A DNA stretch of 16,110 bases from the NCBI GenBank assembly GCA_910577605.1, contig CAJTON010000008.1:1-16110 (forward strand). The letters run 5' to 3'. Below, piece after piece: positions 1 through 7,217 of the stretch. Position numbers and translations under genes: made by a program. Positions within the stretch are counted from its first letter, which is position 1, and every line of letters starts with the position of its first letter. Under the pieces are notes generated by a model. That model was not told the origin of the DNA, did not search any database, and saw nothing but the letters and a program-made list of their open reading frames with translations. This stretch comes from an uncultured Butyrivibrio sp. GTDB lineage: Bacteria; Bacillota; Clostridia; Lachnospirales; Lachnospiraceae.

Positions 1-394
1 TGTTCTCATCATCCCTGATAGACGCGTCCGCTCCGTTTGAAATAAGGAATTTCGCCGTTTCTACCTTCTTTGCCAGAACGCTGTAAACAAGGACGCTTTT
101 GCCCTCCTTGTCCGTAGCGTTCACGTCCGCGCCCGCGTCAAGTAAGCTCTGAATAATTTCCTGATTACCAAGCTTTGCCGCCAAATGAAGCGGAGTAACA
201 CTTGTATTTGACGTCATATTAACATCCGCGTTATTTTCAATGAGGAGCTTAACAATATCCCTCGCATAATGCAGAGGCGTCAAACCGCTTGCGTCCCTTT
301 TATCAACATTAATGCGACCCTTTTTCAGAAACGTGATCACAACGCTTTTCTGACCGTTCTGACACGCTTTTAAAAATAAATCGTCTAGCTGCAT
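1..394 (-). CDS. Ankyrin-repeat protein, N-terminal part (runs off window)
   Basis: This is the first 131 codons of a gene that continues past the left edge. It starts at the ATG at 394-392, six or so bases after a GGGAGG ribosome site. After a short helical N-terminus (MQLDDLFLKACQNGQ) the translation shows ankyrin units: GLTPLHYARDIVKLLIENNADVN, then VTPLHLAAKLGNQEIIQSLLDAGADVN, then a KEGKSVLVYSVLAKKVETAKFLISNGADAS unit. The TPLH and GADVN turns are diagnostic. Such repeats form protein-binding solenoids; no partner or cellular role can be read from this part. There is no signal peptide or membrane segment in the visible portion, so it is probably cytoplasmic. It has its own promoter (484-512) and lies downstream of the kinase terminator, so it is likely a separate transcription unit. 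Confidence 0.9.
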   Translation of the reverse strand, partial: MQLDDLFLKACQNGQKSVVITFLKKGRINVDKRDASGLTPLHYARDIVKLLIENNADVNMTSNTSVTPLHLAAKLGNQEIIQSLLDAGADVNATDKEGKSVLVYSVLAKKVETAKFLISNGADASIRDDEN

Positions 395-430
395 TTTTCC
401 TCCCGTCTGCGACTGTCTTTTGGTTTGATC

Positions 431-459
431 GGCAGAAGGACGCGCAGTTTTCCTCTGCC
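431..459 (-). promoter_or_regulatory. Stem-loop in the leader of the ankyrin gene
   Basis: GGCAGA and TCTGCC arms, with an inner GGA/TCC pairing after a bulged A, enclose a 10-nt loop. The hairpin sits between the promoter (484-512) and the ribosome site. No T-run follows on the minus strand, so it does not look like a terminator. The role is unknown; it could affect mRNA stability or translation. Confidence 0.4.
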
Positions 460-483
460 TTATGCTATCTCAAATATAAATCA

Positions 484-512
484 ATATTAACATTTTTTAT
501 TCCGTATTACAA
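484..512 (-). promoter_or_regulatory. Sigma-A-type promoter of the ankyrin gene
   Basis: Read on the minus strand: -35 TTGTAA (512-507), exactly 17 bp, -10 TAATAT (489-484), with a TGT just upstream of the -10 that fits an extended -10. It lies between the kinase terminator and the ankyrin gene and predicts a leader of about 85 nt. Confidence 0.6.
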
Positions 513-567
513 TATCCCAATTGCGGCTGCACCGATTTTATGAATGGAAAATATTGAAAAAAGGCAT

Positions 568-595
568 AAAAAACGGGCTGTCGTAAGGCAGCCCG
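568..595 (-). terminator. Intrinsic terminator of the hybrid kinase gene
   Basis: CGGGCTG and CAGCCCG arms (7 bp) with an 8-nt loop are followed on the minus strand by six T. It begins just after the kinase stop codon at 602. Confidence 0.85.
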
Positions 596-601
596 CTGAA
601 T

Positions 602-3145
602 TTATTTGTTGAGGTATTTTTTAAGAAGCTGTACAAGCCTTTTTACATCAATAGGCTTTGCTATGTGTTCGTTCATACCGCATTCAAGGCAATGCTGTAT
701 ATCGTCGTTGAACGCGTCCGCAGTCATAGCTATGATCGGCAGCATCGCGTCGGGACGCTCCATCGCCCTTATGAGCTTTGTAGCTTCATATCCGTTCATA
801 ACCGGCATCCTTATATCCATAAGTATGATATCGTAAAAACCGACTTCCGACTTCGTGAACATATCTACGCATATCTGGCCGTTCTCCGCTCTTTCAAGCT
901 CAAATCCCATCTCCGACAGTATGCTCTCGGCAATTTCCCAGTTCAGGTCGTTGTCCTCAGAAAGAAGTATCCTCGTTCCCGTGAAATCCTGCACGACGTT
1001 TTCAGTTTTCTTCTCCTCCTCTACATTATCCATCATATAACGGCTCAGCCCGAAATACAGGTTCGTCTTAAACAGAGGTTTTGAAATAAAGCCGTGAATT
1101 CCTGCTTCCGCCGCCTCATTCTCTATGTCGCTCCAGTCATACGCAGAAATTATCAGTATAGGAATATCTTCGTCAAGATGCTTTCTTATCTCCTTTGCCG
1201 TCTGCAATCCGTCCATATCGGGCATCTTCCAGTCAAGAAGAACTATCTCGTAATCGTCGAGTCTCTCGTGACGCTCCTTTACCATCTCGACAGCCCTGAT
1301 CCCGCTTGTGGCAAACTCTGCCTCCACTCCTATTTCTCTGAGCGACGAAACCGCGCTTAGGCAAAGATCCTCATTATTATCCACCACAAGCATTTTCCAG
1401 GGCGGAAGAATCATATCCGTCTCCTTCGTAAGCGCCTTCTCAAAGTCAAGCGTAATATGGAATTCGCTGCCCTTGTCAGGAGCGCTCTTCAATTCGATCG
1501 TTCCTTTCATAGTGTCCACAATGGCCTTTGTTATAGCCATACCAAGACCGCTTCCCTCTGTATTATCGACATGAGTCTTTTTCTCTCTGGTAAACGTGTC
1601 GAAAATACTCTTCTGGAATTCGGGAGTCATTCCTATGCCGTTGTCTTTTACCCTGAAATGGCACCTTACATAATTCTCTCCTACAGGAGAATCCTCCTGT
1701 TCAAGGTATACGTTGATGCGCCCGCCCTCAGGAGTGAATTTTATAGCGTTGGACAGAAGATTTATCAGCACCTGATTCAGTCTTATGTTGTCGCAGTAAA
1801 TATCCTCCGTCTGAACTTTCTGTATATAAATGTCAAAATGCTGGTTCTTTGCCCTTATCTGCGGCTGCACGATGTTTACGATACTCTCCATCGTTTCACG
1901 CAGGGAAATCTGATTCATGTTAAGGGAAAGCTTTCCGCTCTCTATTTTGGACATATCCAGCACGTCGTTGATAAGACCGAGAAGATGCTTGCTTGAAAGC
2001 GTTATCTTTCCAAGACATTCCTTTACTTTTACGGGATCGTCTATATTAGCCGTCGCTATCGCCGTCATTCCCACGATTCCGTTCATAGGAGTCCTTATGT
2101 CGTGGCTCATGCTCGACAAAAATTCGCTTTTCGCCCTGTTCGCCTTAAGCGCTTCTTTTTCCGCAAGCTCAAGTTCTGCTATCTGCTTCTGTGAAAATCT
2201 GTAATACATAAAGAAGATTGCGACGATACCGCCGAGTATGATTATCGCCATCGTCAAAATGATAGTCTGACGCTGCTTGTTCATATCGTTGATAATATTG
2301 TCCAGCTCCCCGAACGGCATCACGGATACAAGATACCACTCGGAATCTGGAAGATGCGTGCAGAGCAGGTAATTGTATGTATCTTCACTGTAAATGATTT
2401 CCGAATAGTCCTTATCGGAATTTATGGCTATTTTCAGCTCGTCAACATAATCCTGCGCAGTTTTGTCGTCCTTAGCGGAAACGGTCTCCAAAAGATGACT
2501 GAAATAGTTGTCGTTGCTCATGCTCCTTACAACATATGTACCGTTCCTGCGAATAATAAACGAATACATTCCCGTTATATCATCGCTTAAATCCATAACG
2601 GTCTCAAGATAAGACATAGGCACCGTAGCCACAATAGCGGTGCTTGTTCTGCCTCCCTTCATGGGATACTCGGCCTTAACTAACATACAAAGCTTTTTTT
2701 CACCGTTCACGTCGTAACCGGAAAATACTCTCTGCTCAGAATTCTCAAGAACAGTGTGAAAAGTAGAATCATCGGCGTAATCCACGCCGTCTCCGTATAT
2801 AACCTCGCAGTCTCCGTCCTCGGTATAAAATCCGAGATAATCAAATGTACGCACTCTTGCGCTCTCCGCTAGCTCACTGAGCATTTTTTCGCCGTATTCA
2901 ATATTTTCGGGAGGAGTTCTGTCTATGATTCCTTTTAACTGTAAGACCTGCATGCTGACTACCGCATCGAATTTCTGCTTCAGCTGATTCGCCATGCCGT
3001 TGGTATACGCCTCTCCTACATCGCTTATAGCTTTGTTGCTCTTATTCGCCATATCCGAAGACGCCATAACAAATATAATGATGCTGACAGCCGCCAGGAC
3101 CGCAAAAGCAATTAATACAATTCTTTTCTGCTTCTTTATTTTCAC
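602..3145 (-). CDS. Membrane hybrid sensor histidine kinase with two receiver domains
   Basis: The 847-aa protein starts at a GTG, 7 nt after AGGAGG. Domains in order: membrane segment about 8-28; extracellular sensor about 30-290 with the length and pattern of a double Cache domain; second membrane segment about 293-314; coiled linker; HisKA with the H-box SSMSHDIRTP (phospho-acceptor H348); HATPase with N-box N466, DNGIGM at 501-506 and GSGLGM at 531-536; receiver 1 about 584-705 (phospho-acceptor D638, S667, K689); receiver 2 about 725-846 (E730/D731, D777, T808, K830). It should autophosphorylate on sensing an external small molecule and pass phosphate to Asp. There is no HPt domain at the C-terminus and no response-regulator gene nearby, so the output partner is elsewhere. 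Receiver 1 has D589-N590 where two acidic residues are usual. The ligand is unknown. It has its own promoter and terminator. Confidence 0.93.
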   Translation of the reverse strand: MKIKKQKRIVLIAFAVLAAVSIIIFVMASSDMANKSNKAISDVGEAYTNGMANQLKQKFDAVVSMQVLQLKGIIDRTPPENIEYGEKMLSELAESARVRTFDYLGFYTEDGDCEVIYGDGVDYADDSTFHTVLENSEQRVFSGYDVNGEKKLCMLVKAEYPMKGGRTSTAIVATVPMSYLETVMDLSDDITGMYSFIIRRNGTYVVRSMSNDNYFSHLLETVSAKDDKTAQDYVDELKIAINSDKDYSEIIYSEDTYNYLLCTHLPDSEWYLVSVMPFGELDNIINDMNKQRQTIILTMAIIILGGIVAIFFMYYRFSQKQIAELELAEKEALKANRAKSEFLSSMSHDIRTPMNGIVGMTAIATANIDDPVKVKECLGKITLSSKHLLGLINDVLDMSKIESGKLSLNMNQISLRETMESIVNIVQPQIRAKNQHFDIYIQKVQTEDIYCDNIRLNQVLINLLSNAIKFTPEGGRINVYLEQEDSPVGENYVRCHFRVKDNGIGMTPEFQKSIFDTFTREKKTHVDNTEGSGLGMAITKAIVDTMKGTIELKSAPDKGSEFHITLDFEKALTKETDMILPPWKMLVVDNNEDLCLSAVSSLREIGVEAEFATSGIRAVEMVKERHERLDDYEIVLLDWKMPDMDGLQTAKEIRKHLDEDIPILIISAYDWSDIENEAAEAGIHGFISKPLFKTNLYFGLSRYMMDNVEEEKKTENVVQDFTGTRILLSEDNDLNWEIAESILSEMGFELERAENGQICVDMFTKSEVGFYDIILMDIRMPVMNGYEATKLIRAMERPDAMLPIIAMTADAFNDDIQHCLECGMNEHIAKPIDVKRLVQLLKKYLNK

Positions 3146-3229
3146 TTCGATTCCTCCTGATGTTACAAAGCGTGTCTTGGGTCCGTCTGTATTTTACGGC
3201 AAAACAGCGACAAAAACCCAGTTATACAT

Positions 3230-3258
3230 AGTATAGCATATCAAGATGTGCATTTCAA
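3230..3258 (-). promoter_or_regulatory. Promoter of the hybrid kinase gene
   Basis: On the minus strand: -35 TTGAAA (3258-3253), 17 bp, -10 TATACT (3235-3230), with TGC directly before the -10 (extended -10). It is one of the strongest matches in the window and predicts a leader of about 78 nt before the GTG start. Confidence 0.7.
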
Positions 3259-3264
3259 CTTATA

Positions 3265-3705
3265 TTAATTATCCATCCACATGATAAAAGCCGTTTTGTC
3301 GGCGCTGTTATATCCTGCATTCCTGTAGAAATCAAGCGTTTGCGGATTCCTGCTGCCAGTCAGAAGCATCATTTTGTAGCAGTTGCGGGCGGCGGCAATA
3401 TTTTTGGCGAACTCCAGACACTCCGTCGCCAGTCCGCGCCCTCTGTAACCGGTATGCGTAACTACGTTTTCTATAAACGCGTAAGGGCGCACATTTCTCG
3501 TCAGATTCGGGATTATCACGCACACGCAGCTGGAAACGATTATGCCGTCCTCCTCGTTCACTATCAGATGATGATTTTCGTCGCTTATTATCTGCTCCCA
3601 TGTTTTAAGCAGATGCTCCGACCTTTCGGGAACCGAATCCTCGTGCAGGCACAGATACAGCTCCAATATTCCGTTCATATCCTCTTTACGCGCTTCACGG
3701 ACCAT
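3265..3705 (-). CDS. GNAT-family N-acetyltransferase (downstream of the APH gene)
   Basis: A 146-aa single-domain acetyltransferase. It starts at an ATG placed 6 nt after AGGAGG. The acetyl-CoA motif A is clear: ENVVTHTGYRGRGLATE (about 79-95), with the pyrophosphate loop YRGRGLA. Motif B follows as LTGSRNPQTLDFYRNAGY (about 115-132), the usual GNAT end. The N-terminus VREARKEDMNGILELY is a standard GNAT strand-helix start. The family transfers acetyl from acetyl-CoA to an amine; the substrate cannot be read here. It lies 48 nt after the aminoglycoside-phosphotransferase-like gene, with no terminator between, so the two are likely co-transcribed. That pairing makes an antibiotic or other amine a possible substrate (inference). 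Confidence 0.88.
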   Translation of the reverse strand: MVREARKEDMNGILELYLCLHEDSVPERSEHLLKTWEQIISDENHHLIVNEEDGIIVSSCVCVIIPNLTRNVRPYAFIENVVTHTGYRGRGLATECLEFAKNIAAARNCYKMMLLTGSRNPQTLDFYRNAGYNSADKTAFIMWMDN

Positions 3706-3753
3706 AGTAATCCTCCTTACTTTCCTAATCTTAGATTTTACGCCGGAGCTTTG

Positions 3754-4551
3754 TCAGAACAGCTCGTCCAGCAGAATATAATACCTTAGCTTCTCAGGAT
3801 CTTCCCTGATTCCGAGCCTTTCAAAAAGCATTTCCGGATAAAATCCGCCATACTTCCCGCCGCCGCTGTATTTTCCCTCAAAATTGTCCTTGAGGCTCCT
3901 GTAGCACAGCGCTATGTCCTGCCACCTGTCCGCAACCCCCATTTTGCCTAAATCTATAAAGCCCGTAACTCTGCCATTTTCGGCAAAAATATTCGGCAGA
4001 CAGAAATCTCCGTGTGAAAAAACCGGCTCCTCCTTCGGCCTGTTATCGCAAAGCCATGAAAACAGCTCCTCCGGCGAAGCAAATCCACCCTCTCCGAAGG
4101 TCTCCGGCTCCGTGTTCTCCATATCCACCAGATTATTATGAACATTGTATGCGGCGGCCTTAAGCCTCGCGTCAAGCAGACAACAGCACGGGCAGTCCGC
4201 AATATCCACGGACCACAGCATTTCCATTGCCTGAACCGTCAAATCAATAAGAGTCCCGAAATCCTCAAGATAGCTTTTGTCGCACGCCATCAGTCCGGGC
4301 ATTTTCGTCATAAGGCAGTATACCTTGCCCTCCGCCTTGCTGTATTCTATTATCTCCGGCACAGGAAGCCTTCCGTTCAGCCATTTGATAACTTTAAATT
4401 CATTGTCCGTTTCCGCCGAACGCTCCTGAATTTTAAGCACCATACCGTCGAATATCAAAATCTCCGAGCCTGACATTCCGACTTTATCGCGCCGATATGG
4501 CAGATCTTTAACCGCCAATTCTATATTTCGCGGCAGCCATATATTTTCCAT
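3754..4551 (-). CDS. Aminoglycoside O-phosphotransferase, APH(3')-like
   Basis: The 265-aa length matches the APH(3') family (APH(3')-IIIa is 264 aa). The ATG start lies 5 nt after GGAGGG. Kinase-fold landmarks are in order: ATP-binding lysine in MVLKIQ (K40), the LPVPEI hinge-side motif (62-67), catalytic loop SHGDFCLPN with D182 and N187, and the metal-binding motif GFIDLGKMGVADRWQDIA with D200. The C-terminus RYYILLDELF is, from memory, the same kind of ending as APH(3')-IIIa. The family transfers phosphate from ATP (or GTP) to the 3'-hydroxyl of kanamycin- or neomycin-type drugs. A short Gly/Lys/Tyr-rich insertion (about 227-237) is not in APH(3')-IIIa as I recall it. Base usage looks like the neighbours and no mobile element is visible, so it may be a resident gene. 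Resistance is probable from the motifs but not proven. Confidence 0.88.
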   Translation of the reverse strand: MENIWLPRNIELAVKDLPYRRDKVGMSGSEILIFDGMVLKIQERSAETDNEFKVIKWLNGRLPVPEIIEYSKAEGKVYCLMTKMPGLMACDKSYLEDFGTLIDLTVQAMEMLWSVDIADCPCCCLLDARLKAAAYNVHNNLVDMENTEPETFGEGGFASPEELFSWLCDNRPKEEPVFSHGDFCLPNIFAENGRVTGFIDLGKMGVADRWQDIALCYRSLKDNFEGKYSGGGKYGGFYPEMLFERLGIREDPEKLRYYILLDELF

Positions 4552-4585
4552 ATATTCCCTCCATCACTTTTACTTCATGATAAAC

Positions 4586-4614
4586 AGAATAAAAACAGTT
4601 CCCCGCACTAACAA
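4586..4614 (-). promoter_or_regulatory. Probable promoter of the APH-GNAT unit
   Basis: On the minus strand: -35 TTGTTA (4614-4609), 17 bp, -10 TATTCT (4591-4586). The -10 is a weaker match (4 of 6). It lies in the 72-bp gap between the divergent APH and AI-2E genes. Confidence 0.45.
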
Positions 4615-4623
4615 TATTTTATT

Positions 4624-5739
4624 ATGACTAATAAAGCAGATATCAAAAACCTCGTTAAAATCAGTTCGGCAGTTTTTATACTGTATCTTTGCATATATTA
4701 CTGGCCGGAAGTCTCAGGATTTCTCGGCAAGGTTTTCTCGGCTTTTGCTCCTCTTGTGCTGGGAGGAGCGGCAGCGTATCTCATCAATATTCTGGTGAGC
4801 TTTTACGAACGCCATTTTTTCCCTTCCTCAACAAAGAAAAGCATACGCAAATGCCGGCGCGCGGTATGTATTATCCTTTCTCTTATAACTCTTTTCGCAG
4901 TCACGGGACTTATCGTATGGCTCATCGTCCCGCAACTTGCAGCCTGTGCAAAAATGCTGATATCGGAGCTTCCTGTCGCTCTCGAAAATATAGTGTCCGA
5001 TTTGGATGACGCAGGCTTTCTTTCGGAGGAGCTTATGAATAAAATATCCTCGCTTGATCTGCAGTCTGAAATAAAGCAAATACTCAAAGCCGCATTCTCC
5101 GGCATAGCGGGGGTGCTTGATATGTTCGGAAGCTTTATATCATCCGTTGCCTCCGCGGTAACAACCGCGTTCCTGGCTTTTGCTTTCGCCATATACCTGC
5201 TTGCCGGAAGGGACAGGCTGTCTGCGCAGTTCTCACGTCTTGCAAGGCGCTGCGTAAAGAAAAACGACCTGTACGCGAAAATAAGATATGTTCTGTCAGT
5301 CGTAAACTACAGCTTTCACCGCTTCGTCGTCGGTCAGTGCATCGAAGCCATTATCCTCGGCGTTCTTTGCACGGCAGGAATGCTGATTCTGCGCCTTCCT
5401 TACGCTCCTATGATCGGAGCGGTAACAGCCTTCACATCTCTCGTCCCGGTGATCGGCGCGTTTATCGGCGGCGCGGCAGGAGCGTTCCTGATTTTTATGG
5501 AATCGCCCGTTAAGTCGTTAGTCTTCTTAATATTTATAGTCGTGCTTCAGCAGCTTGAAGGCGACATTATCTATCCGCGCGTCGTAGGCTCGTCGATCGG
5601 ACTCCCCGGCATATGGGTCCTGGCCGCAGTCGCCGTGGGCGGAGGCGTATTCGGTATTATCGGTATGCTGATAAGCGTGCCTTTTGCCGCCGCGGTTTAC
5701 CGGCTGCTGCGCGAAAAGCTGAACGGTATCAATTGCTGA
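4624..5739 (+). CDS. AI-2E/PerM-family membrane protein
   Basis: A 371-aa multipass protein of the family once named for autoinducer-2 export (also PerM, UPF0118). Hydrophobic segments lie at about 12-30, 36-60, 81-105, 160-195, 238-258, 262-290, 298-312 and 325-355, with a polar loop at about 106-160. The family signature is the C-terminal part: VLQQLEGDIIYPRVVG (about 307-322), GLPGIWVLAAVAVGGGVFGI and MLISVPFAA. Members are thought to export small molecules or act as ion antiporters; the substrate here is unknown. The ATG at 4624 is the first possible start after an in-frame TAA (4609-4611), yet no Shine-Dalgarno sequence precedes it, unlike nearly every other gene here. Its 3' end overlaps the opposite-strand nuclease gene by 11 bp. 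Confidence 0.9.
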   Translation: MTNKADIKNLVKISSAVFILYLCIYYWPEVSGFLGKVFSAFAPLVLGGAAAYLINILVSFYERHFFPSSTKKSIRKCRRAVCIILSLITLFAVTGLIVWLIVPQLAACAKMLISELPVALENIVSDLDDAGFLSEELMNKISSLDLQSEIKQILKAAFSGIAGVLDMFGSFISSVASAVTTAFLAFAFAIYLLAGRDRLSAQFSRLARRCVKKNDLYAKIRYVLSVVNYSFHRFVVGQCIEAIILGVLCTAGMLILRLPYAPMIGAVTAFTSLVPVIGAFIGGAAGAFLIFMESPVKSLVFLIFIVVLQQLEGDIIYPRVVGSSIGLPGIWVLAAVAVGGGVFGIIGMLISVPFAAAVYRLLREKLNGINC

Positions 5740-6532
5740 ATTTATCCTCCCTTTCGCTTTCCCCCGTTCCGTAGTCAATCGCTATCCCCGGCTGCACATT
5801 GAAAACATAAACGCAGAAGCATATTCCAGCCCCGCCGTCCTCAACCGAGCGCCCCTCCATCAGAACGCCGGAGGCTACGAGATTTTCACCCTCAAAAACA
5901 GGCGTAACTCTGTAAAGCACATGATTGCGCGTGCGTTTCACATAAGCGGCTACTCTGTTCTCAAACGGCAGCATTCCCTCGACGTTCATATATCTCGTTC
6001 CGGTTATCAGATTTTTCTCATTCGCGTTCTCTCCCGCAAGCTCGAACGCTATCAGATGACATCTGTTGTACAGATAATTTCCGTCAATCAATCCGCTGTA
6101 TTTTACCGTGTGCCAGCCGGAAGGTTTTACCGCTCCTATAGGCTCTCTTTCATCCGTCGGCATAATATCGACTCCTATACACGCGTACGCGGCTCCACAG
6201 CGTTCCAAGCCATCCAAGGGCGCGTACCTTTCAAACGAATAACCGACAAACTCGCTTTCTTCAAAAAAAGGAACATTCCCGTTTACCTCCTGAAACGCTG
6301 AACCGGAATATTCATATGTACGCCCGACCGCTTCCCCGTACGCGGCGGCGTAACTGTTTGTCCCATTCCCGACATAATATTCCGTATTCCCCTCGGATCC
6401 ATTATTTACATACCGTAAAAAACCGCCGTCCCTGAAGGCGATTCCGGCTGACGCCAAAGCCGCCGTTATAAAAACGGCAAGCAAAATTATTCTGTTCTTT
6501 TTAAGAGCTTTGCGTTTTCTTTTCAATTTCAA
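5729..6532 (-). CDS. Membrane-anchored or secreted DNA/RNA non-specific nuclease (NucA/EndA type)
   Basis: An N-terminal basic stretch (KLKRKRKALKKNR) and a hydrophobic helix (about 15-33) form a signal anchor or uncleaved signal peptide, so the enzyme works outside the membrane. The nuclease core has YNRCHLIAFELAGENANE, whose His (H159) aligns with the catalytic His of the DRGH motif of beta-beta-alpha-metal nucleases. It is followed by EKNLITGTRYMN, whose two Asn (N174, N183) match the metal-site spacing of the family. It resembles Endonuclease_NS_2 proteins of Firmicutes related to streptococcal EndA. Likely roles are degrading external DNA for food or processing it for uptake; no competence gene is nearby. 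Start choice: the TTG at 6532 follows GGAG by 4 nt. A GTG at 6565 would add 11 residues but has no ribosome site and would overlap the divergent promoter. Confidence 0.87.
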   Translation of the reverse strand: MKLKRKRKALKKNRIILLAVFITAALASAGIAFRDGGFLRYVNNGSEGNTEYYVGNGTNSYAAAYGEAVGRTYEYSGSAFQEVNGNVPFFEESEFVGYSFERYAPLDGLERCGAAYACIGVDIMPTDEREPIGAVKPSGWHTVKYSGLIDGNYLYNRCHLIAFELAGENANEKNLITGTRYMNVEGMLPFENRVAAYVKRTRNHVLYRVTPVFEGENLVASGVLMEGRSVEDGGAGICFCVYVFNVQPGIAIDYGTGESEREDKFSN

Positions 6533-6533
6533 A

Positions 6534-6562
6534 TTGCTCCGTACATATTTATACGTTATAAT
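6534..6562 (+). promoter_or_regulatory. Promoter of the second GNAT gene
   Basis: -35 TTGCTC (6534-6539), 17 bp, perfect -10 TATAAT (6557-6562). Transcription would start near 6569, about 35 nt before the ATG. Confidence 0.5.
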
Positions 6563-6603
6563 CACAGTAATTTATATAATATACAAAAAAGGAGCGCCTG
6601 TGT

Positions 6604-7140
6604 ATGATTTTATACAGAAGCTTACTCGAGCAGGAAATAAACCGGGAATTATTCGCCAGCTTTATCCGCCGTCAGGTCGTCGTAAAATGCGTACGAAAAA
6701 ACGGTGACGGCTGGACAGTTAAGGACGACCCCTTTACCGACGACTGGTCGGAAAAGGATTATATGACGCTTGTATCATGCCTCAAAAACACAGTGTCGTC
6801 AGGCGGATTCGTATACGCCGCCTTCGCTGACGGCGCGCTCAAAGGCTTCGTATCCGTCGAGCCTGAGCTTTTCGGAGAAGAAAACAGATACCTTGATCTG
6901 TCAAGCCTGCATGTGTCAGAAGATATGAGAAGAAACGGCATCGGGCGTGTTCTTTTTCATGCCGCCAAAGAATGGGCGGCGCAAAAAGGCGCTTCAAAGC
7001 TGTACATCTCAGCTCACTCAGCCGTTGAAAGTCAGGCGTTCTATAAAGCTATGGGCTGCGTCGAGGCGTCGCTTTACAACCAAAAACACGTTGACGCGGA
7101 GCCCTATGACTGTCAGCTTGAATGCCCGCTGTCCGTCTGA
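6604..7140 (+). CDS. GNAT-family N-acetyltransferase
   Basis: A 178-aa acetyltransferase, starting at an ATG 9 nt after GGAG. The acetyl-CoA loop is HVSEDMRRNGIGRVLF (about 103-118) with the RRNGIG pyrophosphate-binding turn, and motif B is ISAHSAVESQAFYKAMGC (about 135-152). The longer N-terminal half (RRQVVVKCVRKNG, then DDWSEKDYMTLVSCLKNTV) is typical of a GNAT subgroup common in gut Clostridia, whose substrate I do not know. It is not closely similar to the acetyltransferase at 3265-3705 outside the acetyl-CoA motifs, so the two are not a recent duplication. It is transcribed alone, divergent from the nuclease, and converges on the carbonic anhydrase gene with a shared hairpin between them. 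Confidence 0.88.
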   Translation: MILYRSLLEQEINRELFASFIRRQVVVKCVRKNGDGWTVKDDPFTDDWSEKDYMTLVSCLKNTVSSGGFVYAAFADGALKGFVSVEPELFGEENRYLDLSSLHVSEDMRRNGIGRVLFHAAKEWAAQKGASKLYISAHSAVESQAFYKAMGCVEASLYNQKHVDAEPYDCQLECPLSV

Positions 7141-7167
7141 CATATAGGACAACTAAATTGCTTTGAA

Positions 7168-7199
7168 AATAAATACGGCTGTCCGAAACCGGGCAGCCG
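7168..7199. terminator. Hairpin between convergent genes, best as carbonic anhydrase terminator
   Basis: CGGCTGTCC (7176-7184) pairs with GGGCAGCCG (7191-7199), 9 bp with one G-T, around a 6-nt loop. On the minus strand it is followed by a T-rich stretch (TATTTATTTT). On the plus strand no T-run follows, so it would be weaker for the GNAT gene. Confidence 0.65.
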
Positions 7200-7217
7200 C
7201 ACCTTCAAGTCCGTGTT

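Noticed and set aside
1..394. An ankyrin-based toxin or immunity module
   Set aside because: Only the N-terminal repeats are visible and no toxin-type domain or partner gene is in the window.
3146..3224. A riboswitch, for example c-di-GMP type, in the kinase leader
   Set aside because: TGGGT/ACCCA and CTGT/ACAG can pair, but with large uneven internal loops and no conserved riboswitch core.
3265..7140. A mobile resistance island around APH and the two GNAT genes
   Set aside because: No transposase, integrase, terminal repeats or change in base usage is visible, and the two GNAT genes are not close copies.
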